64,000 nucleotides of DNA, from NCBI GenBank assembly GCA_020850595.1, contig JADZEK010000159.1, positions 41,960 to 105,959 on the forward strand, in the 5' to 3' direction. The DNA is from Anaerolineales bacterium. Lineage in GTDB: Bacteria > Chloroflexota > Anaerolineae > Anaerolineales > UBA6663. Below, piece by piece: positions 7,557 to 16,856 of the stretch (position 1 is the first letter of the stretch; the number at the start of each line of letters is the position of its first letter). Below the pieces are notes generated by a model. The model saw only the letters and a list, made by a program, of their open reading frames with translations. It was not told where the DNA came from and made no database searches. The position numbers were made by a program, and so were the translations under genes.

Positions 7557-10292
7557 ATGACCTTGACTTACATATCAGATCGAACGAACTTCCAAGCGCT
7601 CCTGGTACTGCCACCACCCGAAAACCTGCGCGATGCGACCGCTATGGAGCAACTCGCCGGCACCCTCGGGCAGCTTCCGGGGCCAGTGGCCCTCGAGATC
7701 GCCGGGCACCATCACCAGCGGCTGCTGGCCATCCGGGGACCGGCGGCAGCCGTGCGGCGGGTCAGCGCTCAGCTCTATTCCGTTTACCGGCAGGTCGAAG
7801 TGCGCCCCCTCCCCGCAGCGCTGGATCCGCTGGCGCCTCTGCCAGCCACGCCAAGAGCCTGGGCGACTGTTCAGCTCGTGACGACCGGCCCGGAGTTCTT
7901 GCCCATCAAGACGTGGCGCGAGTTTGAGGGCAGCGAGCCGCTGGATGCCCTCCTCGGCGCCTTTGATGGTCTTCAGCCAGAAGAGTGTGTGCTGTCGCAG
8001 GTGATTGTGCGCGGCGCGGCACGGGCCGCCTGGGCCGAACCCCATCTTCGCCAGCTGGCGGCGCTCAAACGACGCGGTTACGGGGCGGATATACCGGCGC
8101 CCACGCGCAACATCACGGCGGTAACCGGCGCCTCGGCCTTATTGCTGTGCATGGCCATGATGGCGATGTGGGCGCTTGTCGGCGCGTGGACGCGTTGGTT
8201 GGTGGCTCTGCCCGTTGGGGCGGCGCTTGGGTTGCTGGCCGGGTGGTTGTTCAGTCTCAACGACAACCAGTGGGCCCGGGTACTGGAGGAAGAGGCCGCC
8301 GCGAAGCTGCGCGACCAGGCGCTTGCGGTCGAAGTGCGGCTATTTGCCAGCGCGACGAGCATCGGACGCGCGCAGGCCCTGCTGGACCAACTGGTGGCCG
8401 CCTACCAGCTCTTCAACACGACCTCCGGCAATCGCTGGCGCGCCATCGCCTTGCCAGCCGGCGCGAAGCCTGATGACCTGAGGCCGGCCGTCGGAGTCCA
8501 ACCCAATGTGTTGAGCGTGAAAGAACTGGCGGGCCTGTGGCACATGCCGGTGGGCGAGTCGCTGGAGGGTGTGCGCCGGCAGGCCTACGAGCAGTTGCTG
8601 CCTCTGCCGCCGGATACGCTGCACCCACTCGGCGCTCCCGTGGGAACCTCGCGGAAAGGCGAGCAGGAAGTCGAGGTTCGGCTCTCGCCGGCGGCCCTCC
8701 GGCGCAACCTGTTCATCATCGGCAAGACCCAGCACGGCAAGAGTACGCTGATGGAGCACATCGCCAGCCAGTGGATGCGCGACCCGGCCCGCTCGGTGCT
8801 GGTCGTGGACCCGCACGGCGACCTGGCCCGCCGCGTCATCGGGCTCGTGCCGCCCGAGCGCGCCCAGGACGTGGTCTACATCGACCTCTCGGACGAGACG
8901 CGGTCGGCCGGCCTCAACCTGCTGGACGTGACCGAAGGCTTCGACCCAGACAGCCTGGCCGAGAACTTCGTGGATGTGGGCCGGGCGCTCTGGCAGCAGT
9001 ATTGGGGGCCGCGCATGCTGATCCCCTTGGGCTTTGGCCTGCGTGCGCTGGCACAGGCCAACCTGCGCCGCCCGCCCGAACGGCAGCACACGCTGCTATC
9101 CCTGGCGACGCTGCTCACCTGCCACCCCAACATCCGCGATAAGTTCCTGTCCGAGGAGGTCACCACCGCCGAGCGGCCCGACATCGTCCACTACTTCACA
9201 GGCGAGTACTTCCAGATGAGCCCATCGCAGCGTGAGCAGGTCATCTCGCCGGTACTTTCCAAGAGCCACGCCTTCGAGCGCTCGGCGGCGATCCGGCGCC
9301 TGGTGGGCCAGCCACGCTCCACCCTGCACCTGTTCCAGGCGATCCGCAGCCGCAAGATCATCGTGGTCAACACCAACGCCGGCATCCTCGGCGACGACCT
9401 GGCCGGCTTCATTGGGTCGTTGTTCCTCAACGTGATGCGCCGGGTCATCATGCGCCAGACGACCCTGCCACGCGAGCAGCGGGTGCCGGTCTCGGTGGTG
9501 GCGGACGAGTTCCAGACGATGACGGGCACCGACTTCGGCGCGCTGCTGGGCGAGCTGCAAAAGAACGGCGGCAACTTCGTGCTTGGCACGCAAGCGCTGG
9601 ACAACCTGCGCCGGATCGAGCCGACCGGCACCCTGGCCGGCAGCATTTTTGCCGGCGTTGCCACGAAGGTGGTCTTTCAGGTCAACGGCGACGACGCCCG
9701 CTACCTTGTCGAGCGCGAGCTCGATATCGACCGCCTGCGCGCGGAGAGCCTGGTCAATCTGCCGCAGCACCACGCCTACGTCAAGACAATTGCCGATGAT
9801 GGCCGGCCGCTCCCGGTGTTCCTGCTCAAGGTGTCCAGCCCTCTGACGCCAGAAGCCGCCGTGGTGGACCGCGTCCTGGCCGGGCGTGTGCTGTACACCG
9901 TGCCGGGCGACGAGGCTGACAGGCTGGCGCGCCTCGCGCACTCCATGCTGTTTGACGAGCACCACAGTGCGGCGGCGAAGCCATCCGCTACAACGGACGA
10001 GCCAAAAAGCCCGCTTCAGGAACTCGTGGACCGGCAAAAGGCGCAGCCGCCCAACTCGCCGGACGCCATCCGCCATTCAGTCGAGGTCACCGGCGGGGTG
10101 CCAGCCGACTCGACGGCCACCCGCGCCACTCAGCACGCCGTCGCGAGCACGTCCCGGCCGAAGGCACGGCTACCCACGCTCAAAGAAGTGATACCGGGCG
10201 TGACACCGGACGCGGCTGGCCTTGAGCGCCTGATTGGGGTGATGCCCAAGGTAGCGGGGAAAGGTCAGGATGGGCCAGCGCAAGCAGATTGA
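7557..10292 (+). CDS. VirD4/TraG-type IV coupling protein
   Basis: A 911-residue protein. It has two TM helices at about residues 195-240, Walker A GKTQHGKST at about 389-397, a DPHGD segment near 418 and the ADEFQ Walker B motif near 648. The stretch around it (EFQTMTG, LLGELQKNGG, LGTQALDNL) is typical of the TraD/TraG recognition region. T4CPs bind the relaxosome and feed DNA to the VirB4-driven channel. The region before the TM helices (about 190 residues) is unusual for VirD4 and unrecognised. The C-terminal ~100 residues are polar and low in conserved motifs. Start ATG 7557 follows AAGGACG. The end overlaps the next gene by 23 bp. Confidence 0.9.
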   Translation: MTLTYISDRTNFQALLVLPPPENLRDATAMEQLAGTLGQLPGPVALEIAGHHHQRLLAIRGPAAAVRRVSAQLYSVYRQVEVRPLPAALDPLAPLPATPRAWATVQLVTTGPEFLPIKTWREFEGSEPLDALLGAFDGLQPEECVLSQVIVRGAARAAWAEPHLRQLAALKRRGYGADIPAPTRNITAVTGASALLLCMAMMAMWALVGAWTRWLVALPVGAALGLLAGWLFSLNDNQWARVLEEEAAAKLRDQALAVEVRLFASATSIGRAQALLDQLVAAYQLFNTTSGNRWRAIALPAGAKPDDLRPAVGVQPNVLSVKELAGLWHMPVGESLEGVRRQAYEQLLPLPPDTLHPLGAPVGTSRKGEQEVEVRLSPAALRRNLFIIGKTQHGKSTLMEHIASQWMRDPARSVLVVDPHGDLARRVIGLVPPERAQDVVYIDLSDETRSAGLNLLDVTEGFDPDSLAENFVDVGRALWQQYWGPRMLIPLGFGLRALAQANLRRPPERQHTLLSLATLLTCHPNIRDKFLSEEVTTAERPDIVHYFTGEYFQMSPSQREQVISPVLSKSHAFERSAAIRRLVGQPRSTLHLFQAIRSRKIIVVNTNAGILGDDLAGFIGSLFLNVMRRVIMRQTTLPREQRVPVSVVADEFQTMTGTDFGALLGELQKNGGNFVLGTQALDNLRRIEPTGTLAGSIFAGVATKVVFQVNGDDARYLVERELDIDRLRAESLVNLPQHHAYVKTIADDGRPLPVFLLKVSSPLTPEAAVVDRVLAGRVLYTVPGDEADRLARLAHSMLFDEHHSAAAKPSATTDEPKSPLQELVDRQKAQPPNSPDAIRHSVEVTGGVPADSTATRATQHAVASTSRPKARLPTLKEVIPGVTPDAAGLERLIGVMPKVAGKGQDGPAQAD

Positions 10293-12108
10293 GGATCGGG
10301 AACGCCTGGCGATGCTGCTGCAGGCCGTCGGCGCGCACCCCTGGGCGCGGACCGAGCTGCTGCGCTCGCACAGCGGCCTGCACCAGGGCGAGTTTGAAGC
10401 CGCCATCCGGCTGGCGCGGCGCTATCGCTTGGTGACGCGCGCGGTGATCCGCGGGCTGGGGCAGACGCCGGCACGCTATGGCCTGACCCCGGCCGGCGCC
10501 GAGCGCGCCGGCCTGGTGCACTCCGCGCCCTGGCAGCAGCGCACGCTCCTGGCGGCGCTCAAGCTGGACTATGCCCGCGCCCTGCTCAACGCCTGGTTTG
10601 CCGCGCCCGGCGTGGTGTGGGCGCTGTCGCCTTATCTCGTGCCCGCCCAGAGCCTGAGGCCGCAGCATCCGCCCAGCCATACCCGGCCGGACTTCGCGGC
10701 GCGGGCCTATCGTTCGCTGCGGCTCGACGGTCTGGCCTGCGTGCGGCCCGGACCCCGCGCCTATCGCAACGTGGCCCTGCTCTTCGATCCCGGCAATCTC
10801 AAGTCGGAGTGGCTCTTTCAGACGTTCCGAAGCGTCCATGCCTGGCGGCGGCGGCCCGAATTCCACGCGGCGGAGCATACATACTTCCCGACCTTCGTCG
10901 TCATCACGCTCGATCAGCAGCGGCTAACTGAGGTCGTCCAGGCGTGGCAGGCGGCGCTGCACAGCGGGGAGTGGGGCGGCCCCTTGCGTCTGACGACCCT
11001 GGAGGCCCTGGGGCGGAACCAGTGGTGGAACGAGCGCCGCGCGCCCACGTCGCTGTGGGCCGAGGCGGTGGACTCATCCCGGCCCAGCCGCCGCCCAGCC
11101 GCGCCGCATGTCGGCTGGTGGGGCGAGCCCGCCCTGGACGAGGTCTCCGCCAATCAACCCCCGAGCGCCCAAGTGGCAGCGTGTCGGAGCCAGGCGCAGC
11201 CGACGGGCGTGCCCCGCGACGAGTGGAAGCGCCTGCTCACTGTCCACTCGTCGCTCAGCATCAATGCCCGATCGCTGCTCGACCGCATCGGCCAGTACCC
11301 ACTTATCGCGGCCGACGACTTGGCCATCGTGATGGCATGCACACCGAGTAACGTCCGTGCTGGGCTGCAGGAGTTAAAGGCCGATGCATTGGTGGAGCGG
11401 GTGTCGCCGGACAACGGGCACATCCTGACCTGGCTGGGCCTGTGCCTGCTCGCGGCACAGATTGGCCTGCCGCCGGTGGAGTATGCGCGGCTGCGGAGCT
11501 GGCCGGTGCGCCGAACCGCGACGGGGGCCGAGTATGCCGTCGGATGGCTGGACCGCGTGCGCGCCCACACCACGCTGATCCTGGACTTCCTGGTGGGCCT
11601 ATGCTGCTATGGCCCGCCACAACTATCGCTCGTGCGCTGGGATCACGTGCAGTGCCTGTTTGACCTGCCCGAACGCACAGCCCCAGCGCCGGAAGCGGTG
11701 CCGGACGGGCTGCGGGCCGTTGTGCCGGATGCAGCCGGCGTCGTGTCGATTCAGCAGTCAAGCGAGGGTTGCCGTGAACAGGCCTTCTGGCTGGAAGTTG
11801 ATCGCAGTTCTGTGCACGGCCAGAAGCTGCGGGACAAGCTGGCGCGCTACTACCAGTGCGGCGGCCGATGGGATGGACTGGCCGGAAACCTGCCGCGGCT
11901 GCTGATCTTGGTTGAACGCGGGGGTGAAGGCCGCCTGCGGTCGCTCCAGCGGCGGCTGAGTGAAATGAATGCCCAATACCGGAGCACGCTCGATGTCCGC
12001 CTGTCCCGCGCGGACCTGTTGGCGGATCAGCAAGGGCGCCTGAACCCGGTCAAGCCGGCCTGGCGCACGGTAGCGTCGAGCGAGTTTGTGAGCGCATTCG
12101 AGGCATGA
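10270..12108 (+). CDS. Replication-relaxation family-like protein
   Basis: A 612-residue protein overlapping the end of the coupling-protein gene. The first ~85 residues look like a winged-helix domain (a helical segment with RYRLVTR and a GLTPAG turn). It is followed by a restriction-fold-like section with a conserved Asp in RSLRLDGLACV and a strand/loop RNVALLFDPGN. This order is that of the replication-relaxation family encoded next to T4CP genes of Gram-positive elements. A second winged-helix-like region begins near residue 335 (LLDRIGQYPLIAADDLAIVM). A role in DNA processing at oriT or in plasmid-like replication is inferred from the family; no catalytic proof is visible. Confidence 0.55.
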   Translation: MGQRKQIEDRERLAMLLQAVGAHPWARTELLRSHSGLHQGEFEAAIRLARRYRLVTRAVIRGLGQTPARYGLTPAGAERAGLVHSAPWQQRTLLAALKLDYARALLNAWFAAPGVVWALSPYLVPAQSLRPQHPPSHTRPDFAARAYRSLRLDGLACVRPGPRAYRNVALLFDPGNLKSEWLFQTFRSVHAWRRRPEFHAAEHTYFPTFVVITLDQQRLTEVVQAWQAALHSGEWGGPLRLTTLEALGRNQWWNERRAPTSLWAEAVDSSRPSRRPAAPHVGWWGEPALDEVSANQPPSAQVAACRSQAQPTGVPRDEWKRLLTVHSSLSINARSLLDRIGQYPLIAADDLAIVMACTPSNVRAGLQELKADALVERVSPDNGHILTWLGLCLLAAQIGLPPVEYARLRSWPVRRTATGAEYAVGWLDRVRAHTTLILDFLVGLCCYGPPQLSLVRWDHVQCLFDLPERTAPAPEAVPDGLRAVVPDAAGVVSIQQSSEGCREQAFWLEVDRSSVHGQKLRDKLARYYQCGGRWDGLAGNLPRLLILVERGGEGRLRSLQRRLSEMNAQYRSTLDVRLSRADLLADQQGRLNPVKPAWRTVASSEFVSAFEA

Positions 12109-12112
12109 GCGA

Positions 12113-13333
12113 ATGATGGACCCAGCCAACCGCGCCACCCTGGATGAGATCAAGGCCCGGCACTCCCTGCAGGTCGTGGTGCCGCGCTACGTGGCGGCGC
12201 TTCGGCATACGGGCAGCCACCTGGTGGGCCGCTGCCCGTTCCACGACGACCAGCACCCGAGCTTCACCGTCCATCTGCCGACCCAGACCTGGCACTGCTA
12301 CGCGGCTTCGTGCGACCTGGGCGGCGACGTGATTGACCTGGTCGGGCACGCCCGTTTTGGCCGGGCCTGGAACAGCCATGATAAGGCGATGTTCAAAGAA
12401 GCCCTGGCCGACCTGGACGGCAACCGCCTGCCGCCCCTCCGCCAGCCAGTGCCGGCGGCCTGGAATCGCCAGCAGGCCTGGCGGCCGGTCGAGCTCAGCC
12501 CGCACGTTCAGATGCTGCTGCACACGGCGGCGCGGCTGTACCACACGACGCTGCTCGCGCTGGGACCAGGACCCGGCACGCCCTACTACTACCTGCGCCA
12601 GCGAGGCTTCAGCCACCGCACCATCCGCCAGGAAGCGCTCGGCTACGCCACCGGTGATCTGCTGGCGCCGGCCTTGCTGGCCTGCGGCCTGCCGCTTGTC
12701 GCCGCTGCCGAGGCGCACCTGCTAGACCCCGAGCGGCGGCAGCGTGAGTTCCTGGCCGGCCGGGTCGTGTTCGTCGAGCGCGACCGCAGCGGGCGCGTTC
12801 TGCACCTGATCGGGCGCGCGTTTTCGCCGGCACTCGGCCTGCAAGCGCCGAAGTACCTGAGCCTGAAGGAGATGGCCAAGCCGCTGTATGGCTATGCCCG
12901 TCTCGACCGACGCGAGAGCGATCAGCCGATCCTGCTGGTTGAAAGCCCGCCGGACGCCCTCACCGCGCGGCAGTGGGGGTTCGACGCGCTGGCCAACATC
13001 GGTACGCGGATGAAGGTCGAGCACGCCGCGCTCCTGGCGCGTCTCAAGCGTCCCCTCGTAATCGTGCCCCACAACGACGGCGGGCCGGGCCTGGCTGCCG
13101 CTGAGCGCTGGCGCGAGTTGATCGGGCATGGCACGCTGGCCGAACTGCCAGACCGCGTGAAGGACCTCAACGAGCTTGGCACCCGCTCGGAGGGGGAGCA
13201 CAAGTTCTTGATGCTGATGCGTGCGCTGGGCTATGAGCGCCGGCCGCCACAGCGGGCGCGTGAGCAGAGCAGCCGGCCGGTCTACACCCAGGCGATGGCC
13301 TGGGCCGAGACGTTATTGTCCAGCCAGCTGTGA
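12113..13333 (+). CDS. DnaG-like primase with CHC2 zinc finger and Toprim domain
   Basis: A 406-residue protein. The CHC2 zinc finger is clear: C41, H44, C62 and C67 in CPFH...HCYAASC. A Toprim domain follows at about residues 275-345, with the acidic ESPPDALTA strand-loop and a later HNDGGPG segment. It is shorter than chromosomal DnaG (about 600 residues) and lacks an obvious DnaB-binding C-terminal domain. It would make primers for the element's own replication or for complementary-strand synthesis after transfer, and could partner the DnaB-like ATPase at 19259-20332. The gene starts 4 bases after the previous stop; ATG 12116 is an equally possible start. Confidence 0.85.
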   Translation: MMDPANRATLDEIKARHSLQVVVPRYVAALRHTGSHLVGRCPFHDDQHPSFTVHLPTQTWHCYAASCDLGGDVIDLVGHARFGRAWNSHDKAMFKEALADLDGNRLPPLRQPVPAAWNRQQAWRPVELSPHVQMLLHTAARLYHTTLLALGPGPGTPYYYLRQRGFSHRTIRQEALGYATGDLLAPALLACGLPLVAAAEAHLLDPERRQREFLAGRVVFVERDRSGRVLHLIGRAFSPALGLQAPKYLSLKEMAKPLYGYARLDRRESDQPILLVESPPDALTARQWGFDALANIGTRMKVEHAALLARLKRPLVIVPHNDGGPGLAAAERWRELIGHGTLAELPDRVKDLNELGTRSEGEHKFLMLMRALGYERRPPQRAREQSSRPVYTQAMAWAETLLSSQL

Positions 13334-13358
13334 TGGGTCACAGGTGCAAGTGAGCGTG

Positions 13359-14756
13359 ATGGAAAGCGGTTGGATGGTACTGGTGGTCGCCAGTTTCTTC
13401 GTCGGAGCGGTGCTCTGGGGCGTGTGGCGCGTGGGCCAATGGCTCCTGCAGCGCGAGCGCGCCTGGGGCGATGCGCTGGGCGCGGTGATGGCTGCCACGG
13501 TGCTGCGCCGCGACCGGGAGCAGACGCTGGGTGTCATCCTCGAATGCAGTATCGAGGCGCTGGGCGGCCTGGGCGGAACGCTGCACCTGGTCCGGCCTGC
13601 GGCGCCGGGTTACGTGCTGGCGCATGCCGTGAATGTCGTGCAGTTGGACTGGTTGGCGGCGCTTTCCGCCGACGACCTCTTGCTGTGCCGTTCGCTGGCC
13701 GCAGCCGGACCCGTCCTACTGCCCATGGCCGAGGTCGCGGTGCGCTGGCGCGCCCTGGCTTCTGGCCGTGACCACGTGCTGGTGGGAATGGGCCTCGGGC
13801 GGCAGGCCCTGCTTGTGCTGGCCTGGCCGGAAGCACACCAGGCCGAGCGCCAACTGCCGGCGCTGCAGGCCATCCAACGCTACGGCGAGCAGGTGTTGGC
13901 CGAGTTCGCGGAGATTGATGCCCGGGCGGCCGATATCCAGGCGCTGAGTGCGAGCCTCGATCACCAGGAGCGGCTGACCCGCACCGCCGCGCACGACCTG
14001 GCCAATAAGCTGGCGGCGGCCCAGTCGCTCCTGGAGCTGGCCGGCAGCAGTGGGCGCTTGCAGGGCGAAGAAGGTGAGCTCGTCCAGCAGGCACAGGAGC
14101 AGCTAAGCCTCAGCCAGCCGCTGGTTGACGAGCTCAGCGACCCGGGCCGGGTGATCGAGACCGAGCCGCTCGTGGTCGAGGAGCTGGCTCGGCTCGCCGC
14201 GGCCATGCTGGCGCGCCGCCGGCGCGAGCGCGATGTGGCGTTTACGCTGGAGATCGCGGCGGACGTGCCAGCCGTGTGGGGCGAGCGCCTGGCCGTGCTC
14301 CGTGTCCTGGACAACTTGCTGTGCAACGCGCTCAAGCACAATCGGCAGCAGCCGGACCTGCGCATCTGGCTGCGGATACGGACTGAAGGTGCGCGCGTGG
14401 TGTTCGAGGTCGGTGACACCGGTGCCGGTATCCCGGCTGAGCAGTTGGGCCAACTCTTTGAGTTCGGTTTTCGGGCCGACGGCACCGGCAAGGTGAAGGG
14501 GCACGGCCTGGGCCTCTGGTCGAGCCGGCGTCTGATCGAGGCGCTGGGCGGGCGAATCTGGGCCGAGAGCACGCCGGGCAATGAGACTCACTTCTGTTTT
14601 GCGCTGCCGGCGGTTGTCGAGGAGTCTTCACCTGAGGGTTCAAAAGCCAAAAGTCATCTTCGCGCAGCTGACTATAAAATGACATCGGCGGAAGAAGTGC
14701 CCGCTCAAAAAGGTCCACAATTTCCAATGCAAACGCAGAGGTACGGATTCGAATGA
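13359..14756 (+). CDS. Membrane-anchored sensor histidine kinase
   Basis: A 465-residue kinase. One TM helix lies at residues 4-25, a GAF-like sensory region spans about 40-190, and a HisKA dimerisation helix carries the phospho-acceptor His near 211 in AHDLANK. The ATPase domain shows the N box NLLCNALKHN near 317, DTGAGIP and GHGLGLW. The real domain ends near ALPAVVEE. The last ~40 residues, from about base 14640, are in lower-GC sequence unlike the rest, as if the original stop was replaced when the downstream nucleotidyltransferase was inserted. The ATG at 13359 was chosen because it starts just before the TM helix; GTG 13344 is possible. Stop overlaps the next start (ATGA). Confidence 0.88.
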   Translation: MESGWMVLVVASFFVGAVLWGVWRVGQWLLQRERAWGDALGAVMAATVLRRDREQTLGVILECSIEALGGLGGTLHLVRPAAPGYVLAHAVNVVQLDWLAALSADDLLLCRSLAAAGPVLLPMAEVAVRWRALASGRDHVLVGMGLGRQALLVLAWPEAHQAERQLPALQAIQRYGEQVLAEFAEIDARAADIQALSASLDHQERLTRTAAHDLANKLAAAQSLLELAGSSGRLQGEEGELVQQAQEQLSLSQPLVDELSDPGRVIETEPLVVEELARLAAAMLARRRRERDVAFTLEIAADVPAVWGERLAVLRVLDNLLCNALKHNRQQPDLRIWLRIRTEGARVVFEVGDTGAGIPAEQLGQLFEFGFRADGTGKVKGHGLGLWSSRRLIEALGGRIWAESTPGNETHFCFALPAVVEESSPEGSKAKSHLRAADYKMTSAEEVPAQKGPQFPMQTQRYGFE

Positions 14757-15574
14757 CAATTCACGAGAACTACCCCGGAACGCCAAAGCACCAAGCTCTG
14801 CTCGCGGCCATTGTCGCTCACTATGCCCGTGATCCGCGGGTGCTTGCCATCTCCGTTTTCGGATCGCTTAGTCGAGGCAACTGGGATCAATACTCAGATC
14901 TAGACCTGGACATTGTCATCGCGGACGACGTGCGGCTCAATGCCCAGGAGGAGCTGCGACATCTAGGTAATGCATTGGCCGCCGTTGACCAACAGAGGGC
15001 GCTGATTGTCGCCGATGGGAGCGATGCTGGCGACGTCGTATTCGAGTCGTTGACTCAAATGTCTATCCGGTATCACCCCTTGGCGACAACCCACCCCAAC
15101 ATCGTGGACACTCTCCAAATCCTGATGACCAAACTCGATCCGATGGCGATCAAGGAAGCCGGTTTGGCCAATCGACGCGCGCAACAGTCGTCTCTTGGAG
15201 TGCTTCTTGATCGATGCGTGCGGTATGTGGTTGTGACCGATGTTGCCCTGCAGCGCCACCATCTTTGGAGCGCGGTTGAAATGCTCCATCGAATACGCGG
15301 GCTTTTGATGGAGTTGTATGCGCTGGGCCACGACACCGGACGCTCGTTACCTGTCTTTCAAACCGGAGCGCCGGCCGAGCTACAACTCCGACTGGGCCGC
15401 ACGCTGCCGCTCTATGACCTGTCGTCTCTCCATAGGGCGCTGGAACAGTGCCTTGATATCCTCGAGCAAGATCTCGCGCGCCTCACCCGCGGACAGATTC
15501 AACTTGCGGATGTTCATCACCAGATTCTGGCTCATGTTCGTGTGAGGCAGACACAACTCAGGCACAGCAGCTGA
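14753..15574 (+). CDS. Nucleotidyltransferase-fold protein (aminoglycoside/lincosamide transferase-like)
   Basis: A 273-residue protein with the pol-beta nucleotidyltransferase signature GS...(R)G...D.D: G37-S38 and D49/D51 within SDLDLD. A helical C-terminal domain follows. This resembles ANT/LinB-type antibiotic nucleotidyltransferases, which move AMP onto aminoglycosides or lincosamides, but the substrate cannot be read from the sequence and toxin-like NTases share the fold. The gene and its flanks (about 14640-15670) are lower in GC than the operon around it, and it separates a histidine kinase from genes it probably once adjoined, so it looks like inserted cargo. Confidence 0.75.
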   Translation: MTIHENYPGTPKHQALLAAIVAHYARDPRVLAISVFGSLSRGNWDQYSDLDLDIVIADDVRLNAQEELRHLGNALAAVDQQRALIVADGSDAGDVVFESLTQMSIRYHPLATTHPNIVDTLQILMTKLDPMAIKEAGLANRRAQQSSLGVLLDRCVRYVVVTDVALQRHHLWSAVEMLHRIRGLLMELYALGHDTGRSLPVFQTGAPAELQLRLGRTLPLYDLSSLHRALEQCLDILEQDLARLTRGQIQLADVHHQILAHVRVRQTQLRHSS

Positions 15575-15671
15575 CGGAAATGACAGCCGGAGCGGTGCAA
15601 GCCATACTGGCAGTAATGACGAAGCGGCTGTTCTAGCAGGCTGGGGAAACTGGCAACTCGATGGTCCTACC

Positions 15672-16856
15672 GTGGACATTGCAATAGACGACTTACGCTC
15701 CTATGCCCGCTGCCCACTGGAGTGGTTCTGGGAACGGCGGTTGGGGATACCGCGACCCCAGACGATCACAGCGCTTGTGCCGGCCGCGATCCGCGCCGGG
15801 CTGGATTTCTTCTACGAAGGGCATGCGCCCGACCTCACGACCGCGGTTGGGTTGGTCTGGCAGGATTGGTGCGAAGGGTGGGGAGATGCGGCTCTGGCCG
15901 GCGACCTGGCCCGCTACGCCGCTGGGCGGGCCAAGATCCTGAACCTGTTCGCCGCTGGCCATGTGCAGCGGCCGGGCGGGGGGCGCTACGCGGTGCCGGA
16001 GATGACCAACGAGTACCGGCAGCGCATGCACGCCGCCGGCCTGACCAAGCTCGGCCGCCAGCTCGACGAGTTCGCCCGGACCCACGCGCTGCTCGCGGCC
16101 GACGAGGACGACCGTCCGGGCAGCGCAATGGGCGATGCCGTCGCCCAGAGCCTGGCCGCGGCGGAGCGGTGTGCGCCCGATCTCCCCGCCCGCGAGATCG
16201 TGCTCGGCCGGCAGGCACCCTACCAGGTGGAAGGTCTGGGGACCGTGCGGCTGATAGGCCAGGCCGATCTGCTGCTGCCCGACGCCGAAGCGTCCGAGGC
16301 GGTGGTGGTGGAAGTTCACGATTTCGAGTCCGCGCCGTGGATGCGGGCGGGGATCGCCGGGCGCGACCTGCGCGTGATTGCTGCTTCACTGGGGAAGCCC
16401 ACCGAGACAACGCCTATAGTTGCGTGGGAACGGGTATCGCAGGTGGTTTACCGGCACTGGCCGACCGGGCAGGTCTACCGCTTTCGAGAGACGAATAGCG
16501 GCCATCTCCTGGGGCTGGTGGCTTCGATCGCTCGCGGGATGCGCCAGCAGGTCGTGGTCCCACGCGCCGTGACAGGCTACGAGCACTGCCGGGCGTGCGC
16601 CTATCGTCCCGAGTGCTGGGACGGTGCGAATTGGGACACACTGCCGCTGATTGATGCCGGCCTGCTGGGCGCGGCCGAGGCGCTGCGAACCACCATGCAT
16701 GGGTTACGCGGCAGCCTGGCTGGTGATCACGCGGTAGTGCAGCGCATGCGCCGGTTCCTGGACACTCTGGAGGCGGCCGTGGCGCAATCTGAACTGGCTG
16801 CCGTCCTGGCCGCGAGTCGGCACGCGTTGGAGGCTTCACATGACCCCGACAACTGA
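15672..16856 (+). CDS. RecB/Cas4-like PD-(D/E)XK nuclease-fold protein with cysteine cluster
   Basis: A 394-residue protein starting at GTG 15672. Near the N-terminus is YARCPLEWFW (C14), and near the C-terminus C306, C309 and C315 in CRACAYRPEC. One distant Cys plus a C-terminal triplet is the Fe-S cluster pattern of Cas4/AddB/RecB-type nucleases. The core motif reads GQADLL (D near 198), then EVHDFE near 214-219, where the usual E-x-K has His in place of Lys. Activity is therefore uncertain. The gene overlaps the next kinase gene by 17 bp, so it is part of the signalling operon. Role unknown; DNA-end processing during transfer is one possibility. Confidence 0.65.
   Translation: MDIAIDDLRSYARCPLEWFWERRLGIPRPQTITALVPAAIRAGLDFFYEGHAPDLTTAVGLVWQDWCEGWGDAALAGDLARYAAGRAKILNLFAAGHVQRPGGGRYAVPEMTNEYRQRMHAAGLTKLGRQLDEFARTHALLAADEDDRPGSAMGDAVAQSLAAAERCAPDLPAREIVLGRQAPYQVEGLGTVRLIGQADLLLPDAEASEAVVVEVHDFESAPWMRAGIAGRDLRVIAASLGKPTETTPIVAWERVSQVVYRHWPTGQVYRFRETNSGHLLGLVASIARGMRQQVVVPRAVTGYEHCRACAYRPECWDGANWDTLPLIDAGLLGAAEALRTTMHGLRGSLAGDHAVVQRMRRFLDTLEAAVAQSELAAVLAASRHALEASHDPDN

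Noticed and set aside
10270..12108. Calling this protein the relaxase of the element
   Set aside because: No HUH motif or catalytic tyrosine arrangement is visible; the replication-relaxation call is kept instead.
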